NCBI RefSeq assembly: GCF_031457495.1
Contig: NZ_JAVDWM010000001.1
Coordinates: forward strand, 124,001-188,000
Reading direction: 5' to 3'
From: Sphingopyxis sp. BE259
GTDB taxonomy: Bacteria > Pseudomonadota > Alphaproteobacteria > Sphingomonadales > Sphingomonadaceae
Length of the DNA: 64,000 nt
The notes under the pieces are model-generated. The model saw nothing but the letters and a program-made list of their open reading frames with translations, was not told the DNA's origin and searched no databases. Shown piece by piece: positions 19,285-28,926 of this stretch. Each line of letters begins with the position of its first letter. Positions within the stretch are counted from its first letter, which is position 1. A program made the translations under genes and the position numbers.

Positions 19285-20061
19285 ATGCGGACTGGCGTGA
19301 TCGCGAAGAAAATGGGGATGACCCGCCTGTTTCAGGACGACGGCCGCCACGTGCCCGTCACCGTCCTGAGCCTCGAAGGCTGTCAGGTTATCTCTGTGCG
19401 CGAACAAGAACGTGACGGCTATGTGGCCGTTCAACTCGGTGCCGGCTCGGCGAAGGCGAAGAATGTTGCGAAGCCGCAGCGTGGCGCTTTCGGCAAGGCC
19501 GAAGTCGAACCCAAGGCGAAGGTCGTCGAATTCCGCGTCGCTGACGACGCGACGCTCGACGTCGGCGCCGAACTGTCGGCCGACCACTTCGTCGCTGGCC
19601 AGATCGTCGATATCCAGGGCGTGACCCAGGGTAAGGGCTTTGCCGGTGCCATGAAGCGCTGGGGTTTCGGCGGTATGCGCGCCACCCACGGCGTGTCGAT
19701 CAGCCACCGTGCCCATGGTTCGACGGGTAACCGCCAGGATCCGGGCCGCGTCTTCAAGAACAAGAAGATGGCCGGTCACATGGGCGCCCGCAACCGCACC
19801 CAGCAGAATCTCGAAATCGTCCGCACCGACGTCGAGCGCGGTCTTCTTTTCGTCAAGGGCTCGGTCCCTGGCTCGAAGGGCGGCTGGCTGATGGTCCGCG
19901 ATGCCGTCAAGCTGCCGCGTCACCCCGAAGCCCCCTATCCGGCGGGCATCAAGAGCGCGGCGAACGCCAATCAAGAAGCCCCGGCTGATGCGCCTGTGGA
20001 AACCCCGGTCGAAGACACCGTGGTCGACACTGCCACCACCGACGGCGCACAGGAGTCCTGA
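19285..20061 (+). CDS. rplC: 50S ribosomal protein L3
   Basis: 258 residues from ATG 19285 ([16 protein letters not shown]), with GGAG upstream; an in-frame ATG at 19270 is not needed. L3 is an early assembly protein near the peptidyl-transferase centre. The methylated-glutamine region [20 protein letters not shown] is present. It carries a C-terminal tail of about 40 residues rich in Ala, Pro, Glu, Asp and Thr (after YPAGIKSA) that core L3 lacks. Followed two bases later by rplD. Confidence 0.97.
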   Translation: MRTGVIAKKMGMTRLFQDDGRHVPVTVLSLEGCQVISVREQERDGYVAVQLGAGSAKAKNVAKPQRGAFGKAEVEPKAKVVEFRVADDATLDVGAELSADHFVAGQIVDIQGVTQGKGFAGAMKRWGFGGMRATHGVSISHRAHGSTGNRQDPGRVFKNKKMAGHMGARNRTQQNLEIVRTDVERGLLFVKGSVPGSKGGWLMVRDAVKLPRHPEAPYPAGIKSAANANQEAPADAPVETPVEDTVVDTATTDGAQES

Positions 20062-20063
20062 TC

Positions 20064-20690
20064 ATGAAGGTCAAGGTTCACACCATTGACGGCAAGGCCG
20101 GCGCAGACATCGATCTGAACGACGATGTGTTCGGCGTCGATCCGCGCGCCGACATCCTCCACCGCGTTGTCAGCTGGCAGCTCGAAAAGCGCCGCGGCCC
20201 GGCGCGCGCCGCCCGCGAACGCAGCGATGTGTCGCGTACCGGCAAGAAATTCGGTCGTCAGAAGGGCGGCGGTACCGCCCGTCACGGCGATCGCGCAGCC
20301 CCGATCTTCATCGGCGGCGGCAAGGCGCACGGCCCCCGGGCTCGCACCTTCGGCCACTCGCTGAACAAGAAGATCCGCACCCTCGGTCTGAAAATGGCGC
20401 TCAGCGACAAGGCGAAGGGCGGCAAGATCCTCGTCCTCGACACGCTTGAGCTCAAGGATGCGAAGACCAAGGCGCTCGCCGGCCAGCTCGGCAAGCTCGA
20501 ACTCGGCAATCGCGCACTCTTCATCGATGGCGATGCGGTGCACGAAAGTTTCGCCATGGCGTCGGCCAACCTGATCGGCATCAATTCGATGCCGGCGATG
20601 GGTGCCAACGTCTATGACATTTTGCGCGCCGATACGCTGGTCCTGACCCGCGCCGGCCTCGAAAAGCTGGAGGCACGCTTCAATGGCTAA
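20064..20690 (+). CDS. rplD: 50S ribosomal protein L4
   Basis: 208 residues. The Arg/Gly-rich exit-tunnel loop is visible ([17 protein letters not shown]). L4 lines the peptide tunnel and in enterobacteria represses its own operon; if the spacer before rplC is an autoregulatory leader, this would be the natural ligand. It overlaps rplW by eight bases, so the two are translationally coupled. Confidence 0.98.
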   Translation: MKVKVHTIDGKAGADIDLNDDVFGVDPRADILHRVVSWQLEKRRGPARAARERSDVSRTGKKFGRQKGGGTARHGDRAAPIFIGGGKAHGPRARTFGHSLNKKIRTLGLKMALSDKAKGGKILVLDTLELKDAKTKALAGQLGKLELGNRALFIDGDAVHESFAMASANLIGINSMPAMGANVYDILRADTLVLTRAGLEKLEARFNG

Positions 20691-20991
20691 GGCAAAAACG
20701 GTCGATGCACGTCATTATGACGTGATCCTGGCTCCAGTGATCACCGAAAAATCGACGATGCTCAGCGAAAATAACGCGGTGGTGTTCAAGGTAGCGAATG
20801 ACGCAACCAAGCCCGCCATCAAGGCCGCCGTCGAGGCGCTGTTCGATGTCAAGGTGATCGGCGTCAACACGCTCATCACCAAGGGCAAGACCAAGCGCTG
20901 GAAGGGCAAGCCCTACACCCGCAGCGACGTGAAGAAGGCGATCGTTCGTCTGGCCGAAGGCCAGTCGATCGACGTCACCACCGGCGTCTGA
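20683..20991 (+). CDS. rplW: 50S ribosomal protein L23
   Basis: 102 residues. L23 sits at the tunnel exit and is the docking site for trigger factor and [25 protein letters not shown] and [20 protein letters not shown] are typical. The start ATG at 20683 lies inside the end of rplD. Confidence 0.98.
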   Translation: MAKAKTVDARHYDVILAPVITEKSTMLSENNAVVFKVANDATKPAIKAAVEALFDVKVIGVNTLITKGKTKRWKGKPYTRSDVKKAIVRLAEGQSIDVTTGV

Positions 20992-21012
20992 TTGTAGGAA
21001 GAGGCAAAGAAA

Positions 21013-21864
21013 ATGGCACTTAAATCCTATAATCCGACCAGCCCCGCGCAGCGCGGCCTGATCCTCGTCGACAAATCGTCGCTGTGGAAGGGCAAGCCCG
21101 TCAAGGCGCTGACCGAAGGCAAGAACAAGACCGGTGGCCGCAACAACAAGGGTCATGTGACCTCGCGCGGTATCGCTGGCGGTCACAAGCAGCGCTATCG
21201 CATCGTCGATTTCAAGCGCCGTCTGTGGGACGTCGAAGGCACCGTCGAGCGGCTGGAATATGACCCCAACCGCACCGCGTTCATCGCCTTGGTCAATTAT
21301 GGCAAGGATGACGCTGGCAAGGACCGCGTCGCCTACATCCTGGCGCCGCAGCGTCTGGCGGTTGGGGACAAGGTCATCGCGGCCAAAAAAACCGACGTGA
21401 AGCCGGGCAATGCGATGGAATTGTCGCAAATGCCGGTCGGCACGATCGTCCACAACATCGAGATGAAGCCGGGCAAGGGCGGCCAGATCGCCCGTTCGGC
21501 TGGCACCTATGCCCAGGTCGTCGGTCGTGACCGCGGTCTGGTGATCGTGCGTCTCGGTTCGGGCGAGCAGCGGTACATCCGCGGCGATTGCATGGGCACG
21601 GTGGGTGCGGTGTCGAACCCCGACAACCAGAACACCAACCTCGGCAAGGCCGGTCGCAGCCGCTGGCTCGGCAAGCGTCCGCTGACCCGCGGCGTAGCCA
21701 AGAACCCGGTCGATCACCCGCATGGCGGCGGTGAAGGCCGCACCTCGGGCGGCCGTCATCCGGTGACCCCGTGGGGCAAGCCGACCAAGGGTGCGCGTAC
21801 GCGCCACAACAAATCGACCGACAAGATGATCATCCGGTCGCGTCACGCCAAGAAGAAGAGGTAA
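21013..21864 (+). CDS. rplB: 50S ribosomal protein L2
   Basis: 283 residues, start [17 protein letters not shown]. The conserved [10 protein letters not shown] near the C terminus marks the peptidyl-transferase histidine region; the C-terminal basic tail is present. L2 is needed for subunit association and catalysis. Three bases separate it from rpsS. Confidence 0.98.
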   Translation: MALKSYNPTSPAQRGLILVDKSSLWKGKPVKALTEGKNKTGGRNNKGHVTSRGIAGGHKQRYRIVDFKRRLWDVEGTVERLEYDPNRTAFIALVNYGKDDAGKDRVAYILAPQRLAVGDKVIAAKKTDVKPGNAMELSQMPVGTIVHNIEMKPGKGGQIARSAGTYAQVVGRDRGLVIVRLGSGEQRYIRGDCMGTVGAVSNPDNQNTNLGKAGRSRWLGKRPLTRGVAKNPVDHPHGGGEGRTSGGRHPVTPWGKPTKGARTRHNKSTDKMIIRSRHAKKKR

Positions 21865-21867
21865 GCC

Positions 21868-22143
21868 ATGGCTCGCTCGGTCTGGAAGGGTCCTTTCGTG
21901 GACCTCCATCTGCTCAAGAAAGCCGAAACGGCCCAGGACGGCGGCAGCAATGCCCCGATCAAGACCTGGTCGCGCCGGTCCACCATCCTGCCGCAGTTCG
22001 TGGGGCTGACCTTCAACGTCTACAACGGCCGCAAGTTCGTGCCGGTATCGGTGAACGAAGATATGGTCGGCATGAAGCTGGGTGAATTTGCGCCGACGCG
22101 CTTCTTCCCCGGTCACGCTGCCGACAAGAAGGGCAAACGCTAA
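21868..22143 (+). CDS. rpsS: 30S ribosomal protein S19
   Basis: 91 residues ([20 protein letters not shown]). It forms the 30S head with S13 and contacts the A-site tRNA region. The stop overlaps the rplV start by one base (TAATG). Confidence 0.98.
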   Translation: MARSVWKGPFVDLHLLKKAETAQDGGSNAPIKTWSRRSTILPQFVGLTFNVYNGRKFVPVSVNEDMVGMKLGEFAPTRFFPGHAADKKGKR

Positions 22144-22523
22144 TGGGCAAGGAAAAGTCCCCCCGCCGCGTTGCGGATAACGAGGCGCTCTCGGTCGGCA
22201 CGCAGATTCGCGGTTCGGCGCAGAAGCTCAACCTCGTCGCGGCGCTGATCCGCGGCCGCAAGGTCGAAGACGCGATGAACATCCTCACCTTCTCGAAGAA
22301 GGCGATGGCGGTTGACGTGCGCAAGGTTCTCGCCAGCGCCGTCGCCAACGCGGAAAACAACCACAACCTCGATGTTGATGCCCTGGTCATCCAGGAAGCC
22401 AGCGTCGGCAAGTCGATCTCGATGAAGCGTTGGCACGCACGTGGCCGCGGCAAGTCGACCCGGATCGTCAAGCCGTTCAGCCGCATCCGCATCGTTGTGC
22501 GCGAACAGGAAGAAGAGGCGTAA
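22143..22523 (+). CDS. rplV: 50S ribosomal protein L22
   Basis: 126 residues. L22 lines the exit tunnel with its extended hairpin ([20 protein letters not shown]). The N terminus [19 protein letters not shown] is longer than in E. coli, as in many alphaproteobacteria. Start at 22143 overlaps the rpsS stop. Confidence 0.97.
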   Translation: MGKEKSPRRVADNEALSVGTQIRGSAQKLNLVAALIRGRKVEDAMNILTFSKKAMAVDVRKVLASAVANAENNHNLDVDALVIQEASVGKSISMKRWHARGRGKSTRIVKPFSRIRIVVREQEEEA

Positions 22524-22524
22524 G

Positions 22525-23232
22525 ATGGGCCAGAAGAGCAATCCGATCGGCCTGCGCCTGCAGGTCAACCGCACCTGGGACAGCCGCTGGTTCGCCGAAG
22601 GTCAGGACTATGGCCGCATGCTGGTCGAGGATCTGAAGATCCGCCAGTTTGTGTTCAAGACCCTGCCGCAGGCAGCGATCTCGAAGGTCGTGATCGAACG
22701 CCCGGCCAAGCTGTGCCGCGTGTCGATCTATGCCGCCCGTCCGGGCGTCATCATCGGCAAGAAGGGCGCGGACATCGAAAAGCTGCGCAAGAAGCTGGGT
22801 GAACTGACGAACAGCGACGTGTCGCTGAACATCGTCGAAATCCGCAAGCCCGAAGTCGACGCGAAGCTCGTCGGTCAGGGCATTGCCGACCAGCTCGAAC
22901 GCCGCGTCGCGTTCCGCCGGGCCATGAAGCGCGCCGTCCAGTCGGCGATGCGTCTGGGCGCCGAAGGCATCCGCATCAACTGCGCCGGTCGTCTCGGCGG
23001 CGCGGAAATCGCTCGTACCGAATGGTATCGCGAGGGCCGGGTGCCGCTGCACACGCTGCGCGCCAATGTCGACTACGCCGAATCGACCGCGCACACCGCC
23101 TATGGCGTGTGCGGGATCAAGGTGTGGATCTTCAAGGGCGAGATTCTCGGCCACGATCCGATGGCGACCGACCGTCTGATGCTCGACGCACAGACGACCG
23201 GCGTCCGTCCGGCTCGTGAAGATCGCCGCTAA
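22525..23232 (+). CDS. rpsC: 30S ribosomal protein S3
   Basis: 235 residues starting [15 protein letters not shown] at ATG 22525. The KH domain GXXG loop is [16 protein letters not shown]; the C-terminal domain has [22 protein letters not shown]3 surrounds the mRNA entry channel and has helicase-like activity. A longer open frame to 22441 exists but overlaps rplV. Confidence 0.98.
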   Translation: MGQKSNPIGLRLQVNRTWDSRWFAEGQDYGRMLVEDLKIRQFVFKTLPQAAISKVVIERPAKLCRVSIYAARPGVIIGKKGADIEKLRKKLGELTNSDVSLNIVEIRKPEVDAKLVGQGIADQLERRVAFRRAMKRAVQSAMRLGAEGIRINCAGRLGGAEIARTEWYREGRVPLHTLRANVDYAESTAHTAYGVCGIKVWIFKGEILGHDPMATDRLMLDAQTTGVRPAREDRR

Positions 23233-23243
23233 GGACAACTGAC

Positions 23244-23675
23244 ATGTTGCAACCGAAAAAAACCAAGTTCCGCAAGGCCTTCAAAGGCCGCATCCACGGC
23301 AATGCCAAGGGTGGGACCAGCCTGAACTTCGGCTCTTACGGGCTGAAGGCGATGGAACCCGAGCGGATTACCGCCCGCCAGATCGAAGCGGCTCGCCGCG
23401 CGATCAGCCGCGCGATCAAGCGTCAGGGCCGTTTGTGGATCCGCATCTTCCCCGACGTCCCCGTGTCGTCGAAGCCGGCCGAAGTGCGCATGGGCAAGGG
23501 CAAGGGTTCGCCGGAATTCTGGGCCGCGCGCGTCAAGCCGGGCCGCATCCTGTTTGAACTCGACGGCGTTCCCGGCCCCGTGGCCGCGCTGGCGTTCGAA
23601 CGTGCGGCGATGAAGCTGCCGATCAAGACCAAGGTGATTGCCCGTCTCGGCGACACCACGCATCTGGAGGGTTAA
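23244..23675 (+). CDS. rplP: 50S ribosomal protein L16
   Basis: 143 residues ([20 protein letters not shown]). A late-assembly protein that positions the A-site tRNA; the conserved [26 protein letters not shown] is present. Confidence 0.98.
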   Translation: MLQPKKTKFRKAFKGRIHGNAKGGTSLNFGSYGLKAMEPERITARQIEAARRAISRAIKRQGRLWIRIFPDVPVSSKPAEVRMGKGKGSPEFWAARVKPGRILFELDGVPGPVAALAFERAAMKLPIKTKVIARLGDTTHLEG

Positions 23676-23680
23676 GGGCC

Positions 23681-23884
23681 ATGTCCAAGACCGAAGATTT
23701 CAAGGCCAAGACCGACGATCAGTTGTCGGAACAGCTTGGCGAACTGAAGCGCGAGGCGTTCAACCTCCGTTTCCAGGCGGCCACCGGCCAGCTTGAAAAA
23801 GCATCGCGTGTCAAGGAAGTCCGGCGTTCGATCGCCCGCATCAAGACGCAGCAGACCGAGCGTTCGCGCTCGGCCGCGAAGTAA
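23681..23884 (+). CDS. rpmC: 50S ribosomal protein L29
   Basis: 67 residues ([28 protein letters not shown]). Two-helix protein beside L23 at the tunnel exit. Five bases after rplP, with the ribosome-binding site GGAGGGTTAAGG overlapping the rplP stop. Confidence 0.97.
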   Translation: MSKTEDFKAKTDDQLSEQLGELKREAFNLRFQAATGQLEKASRVKEVRRSIARIKTQQTERSRSAAK

Positions 23885-23895
23885 GGAGACGATCG

Positions 23896-24180
23896 ATGCC
23901 GAAGCGCATTCTGACCGGTACGGTGGTGTCCGACAAGGGCGACAAGACCGTTGTGGTGAAGGTCGAACGGAAGGTGAAGCACCCTCTGTACGGCAAGATC
24001 ATCCGCCGTTCGAAAAAGTACCACGCCCACGATGAGGACAACGCCATCAAGGCTGGCGAAACCGTCCGCATCGAAGAAACGAAGCCGATTTCGAAGCTCA
24101 AGACGTGGAAGGTGCTCGACAAGGTCGACACCCACAGCAAGCCGGCAACGGCTGCTGCTCCCGCCGCGGCCGAAGGCTGA
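23896..24180 (+). CDS. rpsQ: 30S ribosomal protein S17
   Basis: 94 residues. The OB-fold core ([21 protein letters not shown], then [19 protein letters not shown]) is canonical. The C terminus has an Ala/Pro tail ([13 protein letters not shown]) absent from the short forms; similar tails occur on L3 and S5 in this window. 59 bases to rplN. Confidence 0.97.
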   Translation: MPKRILTGTVVSDKGDKTVVVKVERKVKHPLYGKIIRRSKKYHAHDEDNAIKAGETVRIEETKPISKLKTWKVLDKVDTHSKPATAAAPAAAEG

Positions 24181-24239
24181 CACCAGTTCACGGAACCGCC
24201 GGGGTTGCCCGGTAGGCCACAATAGAAGGAAATGCATCG

Positions 24240-24608
24240 ATGATTCAGATGCAGTCACAATTGGAAGTCGCTGACAACAGCGGTGCCAAGCGCGTCCAGT
24301 GCATCAAGGTGCTGGGCGGGTCGAAGCGCCGCGTTGCAGGCGTCGGCGACGTCATCGTCGTGTCGATCAAGGAAGCTCAGCCGCGCGGCAAGGTGAAGAA
24401 GGGTGACGTGCATCGCGCCGTCATCGTCCGCACCCGCAAGGATGTGCGCCGCGCCGACGGTTCGGTGATCCGTTTCGACACCAATGCCGCCGTGCTCGTC
24501 AACAAGAACGAAGAGCCCATCGGTACCCGTATCTTTGGCCCGGTGGTCCGCGAACTGCGCGGCCGTGGCTATATGAAGATCATCAGCCTGGCACCGGAGG
24601 TTCTCTGA
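24240..24608 (+). CDS. rplN: 50S ribosomal protein L14
   Basis: 122 residues ([21 protein letters not shown]). It contacts 16S helix 14 across the subunit interface. It is preceded by the longest gap within the rplC-rpmD run (59 bases), where the S10 operon ends and the spc operon begins in many bacteria; no promoter could be named there. Confidence 0.98.
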   Translation: MIQMQSQLEVADNSGAKRVQCIKVLGGSKRRVAGVGDVIVVSIKEAQPRGKVKKGDVHRAVIVRTRKDVRRADGSVIRFDTNAAVLVNKNEEPIGTRIFGPVVRELRGRGYMKIISLAPEVL

Positions 24609-24610
24609 CC

Positions 24611-24931
24611 ATGGGTATGGCCAAGATCAAAAAGGGCGACACGGTTGTCATCCTGTCCGGCAAGGACAAGGGCAAGACCGGCGAAGTGACGCAGAGCCTG
24701 CCGAAAGACGGCAAGGTTGTGGTCGCGGGCGTCAACATCATCACGCGGCACCGCAAGCCGAACCAGACCAACCCGCAGGGCGGTCTGGAACGCAAGGAAG
24801 CTCCGCTGCACGCAAGCAAGGTCGCGATTGCCGACCCGAAGAGCGGCAAGCCGACGCGCGTGCGTTTCGAAACCAAGGACGGCAAGAAGGTGCGTGTCGC
24901 CGTGAAGTCCGGGGAGACCATCAGTGGCTGA
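24611..24931 (+). CDS. rplX: 50S ribosomal protein L24
   Basis: 106 residues from ATG 24611; ATG 24617 (MAKIKKGD) is an equally possible start giving 104. The KOW motif [15 protein letters not shown] is present. L24 initiates 50S assembly. It overlaps rplE by eight bases. Confidence 0.97.
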   Translation: MGMAKIKKGDTVVILSGKDKGKTGEVTQSLPKDGKVVVAGVNIITRHRKPNQTNPQGGLERKEAPLHASKVAIADPKSGKPTRVRFETKDGKKVRVAVKSGETISG

Positions 24932-25502
24932 CAATTACACCCCGCGCATGCGCAAGCGCTACGACGATGTGATCGTCAAGGCGATGACCGAGAAATTCGG
25001 TTACAAGAACGCGATGGAAGTGCCGAAGATCGAAAAGATCACGCTCAACATGGGCGTCGGCGAAGCCACGCAGGACAAGAAGAAGGTCGAAAAGGCCGCC
25101 GAGGAAATGGAATTGATCGCCGGGCAAAAGCCTGTTGTGACCAAGGCCAAGAAGTCGATCGCCCAGTTCAAGCTGCGCGAAGGCATGCCGATCGGTTGCA
25201 AGGTGACGCTGCGCCGTGAACGGATGTACGAATTCCTCGACCGGCTGATCACCATTGCAATGCCGCGCATCCGCGATTTTCGCGGCGTGTCGGCGACCAG
25301 CTTCGATGGCCGCGGCAACTATGCCATGGGTCTGAAAGAGCAGATCATCTTCCCCGAGATCAATTATGACCGCATCGATCAGGTGCGCGGCATGGATGTG
25401 ATCGTGACCACCACGGCGCGCACGGATGACGAAGCCCGCGAACTGCTCAAGCTGTTCGGCTTCCCCTTCCCGATCGCAGCCGAAGAAAAAGCGGCCGCCT
25501 GA
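24924..25502 (+). CDS. rplE: 50S ribosomal protein L5
   Basis: 192 residues from a GTG start (reading [15 protein letters not shown]). L5 binds 5S rRNA and the P-site t[12 protein letters not shown] and [20 protein letters not shown] are conserved. The start is inside the end of rplX, so it is translationally coupled. Confidence 0.97.
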   Translation: MADNYTPRMRKRYDDVIVKAMTEKFGYKNAMEVPKIEKITLNMGVGEATQDKKKVEKAAEEMELIAGQKPVVTKAKKSIAQFKLREGMPIGCKVTLRRERMYEFLDRLITIAMPRIRDFRGVSATSFDGRGNYAMGLKEQIIFPEINYDRIDQVRGMDVIVTTTARTDDEARELLKLFGFPFPIAAEEKAAA

Positions 25503-25551
25503 TCCTTTGGGATCAGAGTGGCTCTTTCAAGAAGGAAAGAGAACTTAAGTC

Positions 25552-25857
25552 ATGGCGAAACTGAGTTCGACGAACAAAAATGAGCGTCGCAAGCAGCTGG
25601 TGAAGAAATATGCCGGCCGTTACGCGAAGCTGAAGGCGATTGCGGCGGACAAGTCCCTCGACGAAGGCGAGCGTCTGATCGCGCGCCTCAAGATGGCGGA
25701 AATCCCGCGCAATGGTAACCCGACCCGCATCCGTAACCGGTGCGAGATGACGGGGCGCCCGCGCGCTTATTATCGCAAATTCCGGCTGTGCCGTATTCAG
25801 CTCCGCGATCTGGCCAACAAGGGCCTGATCCCCGGTGTTGTTAAGTCGAGCTGGTAA
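25552..25857 (+). CDS. rpsN: 30S ribosomal protein S14, zinc-independent form
   Basis: 101 residues. It lacks the CxxC zinc motifs of the short Gram-positive form; the signature [20 protein letters not shown] is intact. 49 bases after rplE. Confidence 0.98.
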   Translation: MAKLSSTNKNERRKQLVKKYAGRYAKLKAIAADKSLDEGERLIARLKMAEIPRNGNPTRIRNRCEMTGRPRAYYRKFRLCRIQLRDLANKGLIPGVVKSSW

Positions 25858-25869
25858 GGGACTGACAAG

Positions 25870-26274
25870 ATGGCAATGACCGATCCTTTGGGTGATATGC
25901 TCACCCGCATCCGCAACGGCCAGACGGCGAAGAAGGACAGCGTCCTGACGCCGGCCTCGACGCTGCGCGTCCGCGTTCTCGACGTGCTCCAGCGCGAAGG
26001 CTATATCCGCGGCTACAGCGAAGAAGCGCTGGGTGCCAAGGGCGAGCACAAGGGCATCCGCATCGAGCTGAAATATTTTGAAGGGCAGCCGGCGATCCGC
26101 CATGTGGCGCGCGTTTCGAAGCCGGGTCGCCGCATCTATTCGGGGTCGAAAGATCTGCCGATCGTGCGCAACGGCCTGGGCATCACCATCGTGTCGACCC
26201 CGCGCGGCGTCCTGTCGGATGCCGAAGCTCGCGAGCATAATGTCGGCGGCGAAGTGCTGGCGGAGGTGTTCTGA
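25870..26274 (+). CDS. rpsH: 30S ribosomal protein S8
   Basis: 134 residues from ATG 25870, or 132 from ATG 25876 ([16 protein letters not shown]). S8 organises the 30S platform and is the spc-operon autoregulator in E. coli. C-terminal [20 protein letters not shown] is canonical. The stop overlaps the rplF start by one base. Confidence 0.97.
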   Translation: MAMTDPLGDMLTRIRNGQTAKKDSVLTPASTLRVRVLDVLQREGYIRGYSEEALGAKGEHKGIRIELKYFEGQPAIRHVARVSKPGRRIYSGSKDLPIVRNGLGITIVSTPRGVLSDAEAREHNVGGEVLAEVF

Positions 26275-26807
26275 TGTCACGCATTGGTAAAAAAGCAGTC
26301 CCGATCCCCAGCGGTGTTACCGCTGCGATCGATGGCGGCCAGCTGTCGGTCAAGGGTCCGAAGGGCACCCTGGCGATGCCGCTGTCCGACAACATCACCT
26401 ATGAAGTCGGCGAAGGCAGCATTTCGGTGCAGCCGGCGAACGGCAGCCGCGAAGCTCGCGCCTTTTGGGGCATGCAGCGCACGCTGGTCCAGAACCTGAT
26501 CACGGGTGTGACAGAAGGCTTCACCAAGGTGCTCGAAATCACCGGTGTCGGCTATCGCGCCAACTCGCAGGGCAAGAATCTGAAGCTGCAGCTTGGCTAC
26601 AGCCATGATGTCGATTTCGCGGTTCCCGAAGGCATCGAGATCAAGACGCCGGACAACACGACGATCGAGATCAGCGGTATCGACAAGCAGCAGGTCGGCC
26701 AGGTCGCGGCGGAAATCCGTCGCTGGCGCAAGCCGGAGCCCTATAAGGGCAAGGGCATCAAATATCGCGGCGAGTATATCTTCCGCAAAGAAGGCAAGAA
26801 GAAGTAA
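26274..26807 (+). CDS. rplF: 50S ribosomal protein L6
   Basis: 177 residues ([21 protein letters not shown]). Two related domains near the factor-binding stalk; the C-terminal [23 protein letters not shown] is conserved. Confidence 0.98.
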   Translation: MSRIGKKAVPIPSGVTAAIDGGQLSVKGPKGTLAMPLSDNITYEVGEGSISVQPANGSREARAFWGMQRTLVQNLITGVTEGFTKVLEITGVGYRANSQGKNLKLQLGYSHDVDFAVPEGIEIKTPDNTTIEISGIDKQQVGQVAAEIRRWRKPEPYKGKGIKYRGEYIFRKEGKKK

Positions 26808-26810
26808 GCC

Positions 26811-27164
26811 ATGGCACATCTTACCCCTTTCCAAAAACGCCGTCAGCGCGTCCGTACCGCCCTCCGTCAGCGCGCCGGTGGCCGTGCGCGCCTGTCGGTG
26901 CACCGTTCGGGTCGGCATATTTATGCCCAGCTTATCGATGATGCCGCCGGCCAGACGCTGGCTGCGGCTTCGACGCTGGACAAGGATGTTCGCGGCAAGA
27001 CCGGCGCGACCACTGCGGCGGCTGCCGACGTCGGCAAGCGCCTCGCCGCTGCCGCCAAAAAGGCGGGCGTGACGCAGGTCGTGTTCGACCGCGGCGGTTT
27101 CCTGTTCCACGGGCGCATCAAGGCGCTGGCCGACGCGGCTCGCGAAGGCGGATTGGAGTTCTAA
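26811..27164 (+). CDS. rplR: 50S ribosomal protein L18
   Basis: 117 residues. 5S rRNA-binding protein; [21 protein letters not shown] and [24 protein letters not shown] are diagnostic. Three bases after rplF. Confidence 0.98.
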   Translation: MAHLTPFQKRRQRVRTALRQRAGGRARLSVHRSGRHIYAQLIDDAAGQTLAAASTLDKDVRGKTGATTAAAADVGKRLAAAAKKAGVTQVVFDRGGFLFHGRIKALADAAREGGLEF

Positions 27165-27166
27165 TC

Positions 27167-27877
27167 ATGGCAGACGAAGTACAGAACGTCGAAGGCGCTC
27201 CCGAAGCAGCCCCCACCACCGACGGTCAGGCTCCGCGCCGCGGCCGTGGCGGCGGCGCTGGCGGTCGTGACGGTAACCGTGGCGGCCGTGATGGCGGTCG
27301 TGGTCGCCGCGACGATCGTCGCCCGCGCGACGAAGATGGCGGCGAAGAGCTGATCGAAAAGCTCGTGCACATCAACCGCGTGTCGAAAACCGTGAAGGGC
27401 GGCAAGCGCTTCGGTTTCGCAGCACTCGTCGTCGTCGGCGACGGCAAGGGTCGTGCGGGCTTCGGTCATGGCAAGGCACGCGAAGTGCCGGAAGCCATTT
27501 CGAAGGCGACCGCTGCTGCGAAAAAGTCGATGATCCGCGTGCCGCTGCGCGATGGCCGCACCCTGCACCATGATGGCCTCGGCCATTTCGGCGCCGGCCT
27601 GGTCACCGTTCGTTCGGCGCCTGCCGGGACCGGCATCATCGCCGGTGGCCCGATGCGCGCCGTGTTCGAATCGCTCGGCGTTGCCGATGTGGTGACCAAG
27701 TCGAACGGCACCTCGAACCCCTATAACATGATCCGCGCGACCTTTGAGGCGCTCGGCGAACAGACCAGCCCCAAGTCGGTCGCGCAGCGTCGCGGCAAGA
27801 AGGTGTCGGATCTGATCAAGCGCGGCGGTGCATCCGACCGGGCAGCCGAGGCCGAAGCGGCAGCGGTGACGGAGTAA
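27167..27877 (+). CDS. rpsE: 30S ribosomal protein S5 with RG-rich N-terminal extension
   Basis: 236 residues versus about 166 in E. coli. The first ~60 residues are an extension: an acidic/Ala/Pro start, then repeated Gly-Arg-Asp tracts ([17 protein letters not shown] and so on), before the S5 core starts at [23 protein letters not shown]. The core has the dsRNA-binding-like N domain and the fidelity region near the mRNA entry channel. A C-terminal Ala/Glu-rich tail adds further residues. Such extensions are frequent in sphingomonads; the function is unknown, perhaps extra rRNA contact. Confidence 0.96.
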   Translation: MADEVQNVEGAPEAAPTTDGQAPRRGRGGGAGGRDGNRGGRDGGRGRRDDRRPRDEDGGEELIEKLVHINRVSKTVKGGKRFGFAALVVVGDGKGRAGFGHGKAREVPEAISKATAAAKKSMIRVPLRDGRTLHHDGLGHFGAGLVTVRSAPAGTGIIAGGPMRAVFESLGVADVVTKSNGTSNPYNMIRATFEALGEQTSPKSVAQRRGKKVSDLIKRGGASDRAAEAEAAAVTE

Positions 27878-27881
27878 GATC

Positions 27882-28067
27882 ATGGCTGACAAGAAGATCA
27901 AAATTCGCCAGATCGGCTCGCCGATCCGTCGGCCCAGCAGCCAGCGCGCGATCCTGACCGGCCTCGGCCTGGGCAAGATGCACCGCGAAGTCGAGCTGGT
28001 CGACACCCCCGAAGTGCGCGGCATGATCCGCAAGCTGCCGCACATGGTGGAAGTCGTCGAGGGCTAA
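27882..28067 (+). CDS. rpmD: 50S ribosomal protein L30
   Basis: 61 residues ([18 protein letters not shown], ending MVEVVEG). Small alpha/beta protein of the 50S subunit. It is followed by a 185-base gap carrying a palindromic repeat before rplO. Confidence 0.97.
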   Translation: MADKKIKIRQIGSPIRRPSSQRAILTGLGLGKMHREVELVDTPEVRGMIRKLPHMVEVVEG

Positions 28068-28080
28068 TCCCCTTTATACG

Positions 28081-28223
28081 CCTCTCCCCTTGGGGGAGAG
28101 GCAGCGAGACTTGGCAGCTTGCTGCCTAGTCGCAGCGGAGAGGGCGGCGACATCAAAACCCTCACCAAGTCCGACTAGGTCTTTCAGACCAAGTCTCCCT
28201 ATCCTCTCCCCCAAGGGGAGAGG
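28081..28223. repeat. MITE/REP-like palindromic element inside the spc operon
   Basis: 143 bases bounded by exact 21-bp inverted arms (28081-28101 and 28203-28223; core CCTCTCCCCTTGGGGGAGAG), each arm itself nearly palindromic. Nested inside are GAGACTTGG (28106) pairing with CCAAGTCTC (28189) and the hairpin GACTAGGTCT/AGACCAAGTC around 28173-28195. It lies between rpmD and rplO, genes normally a few bases apart, and must be transcribed with the operon. No transposase is visible. It looks like a non-autonomous mobile element or a large REP unit. Confidence 0.8.
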
Positions 28224-28252
28224 AGCGCGACAAAAGCGAAAGCGAGTGCACA

Positions 28253-28783
28253 ATGACCATCAAACTGAACGAACTTCGTGACAACAATGGCGCCCGCAAG
28301 GGCCGGATGCGCGTCGGACGCGGCATCGGCTCGGGCAAGGGCAAGACCGCCGGCCGCGGTCAGAAAGGCCAGAAGGCCCGCAGCGGCGTTGCGATCAACG
28401 GCTTCGAAGGCGGTCAGATGCCGCTTCACATGCGGATCCCGAAGCGCGGCTTCAACAACATCTTCGGCAAGGACTTCGCGATCGTCAATCTGGGCATGAT
28501 CCAGAAGCTGGTCGACGCCAAGAAGCTCGATGCCAAGGCGGTGATCGATCATGCCGCGCTCAAGGCCGCTGGTGTGGCCCGCGGCGGCAAGGACGGCGTC
28601 CGTCTCCTCGCCAAGGGTGATTATAGCGCGAAGCTGAACTTTGCGGTGGCCGGTGCGTCGAAGGGCGCGATCGAAGCGGTCGAAAAGGCCGGCGGCAAGA
28701 TCGAATTGCCTGAGGTCAAGGACGTGGCGCCCGACGGCAAAAAGGCCAAGCGCCGCGCCGCCGCAGCGGCCAAGCAGAACTGA
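28253..28783 (+). CDS. rplO: 50S ribosomal protein L15
   Basis: 176 residues ([24 protein letters not shown]). The Gly/Arg/Lys-rich N-terminal extension that threads into 23S rRNA is present, ending with [19 protein letters not shown]. The C-terminal Lys/Ala tail ([12 protein letters not shown]) is longer than in E. coli. Confidence 0.97.
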   Translation: MTIKLNELRDNNGARKGRMRVGRGIGSGKGKTAGRGQKGQKARSGVAINGFEGGQMPLHMRIPKRGFNNIFGKDFAIVNLGMIQKLVDAKKLDAKAVIDHAALKAAGVARGGKDGVRLLAKGDYSAKLNFAVAGASKGAIEAVEKAGGKIELPEVKDVAPDGKKAKRRAAAAAKQN

Positions 28784-28788
28784 AAGAT

Positions 28789-28824
28789 TCGGGGGTGGAC
28801 GACATTGGGTCGATCCGCCCCCGA
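28789..28824 (+). other. Hairpin between rplO and secY
   Basis: TCGGGGGTGGA pairs with TCCGCCCCCGA (one G-U pair) over a 14-base loop, five bases past the rplO stop. It is followed by a weak CGCATTTGAAT, so partial attenuation before secY is possible. 103 bases then separate it from the secY start. Confidence 0.45.
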
Positions 28825-28926
28825 CGCATTTGAATCGGGCCTTTCCCCCTTGCGCTTCGTGACCTCCGAACGCACATAGGCGCCGGGTCGCGGGGGGCGC
28901 GGTCCGGAACCCGAGGAAAATTACCC

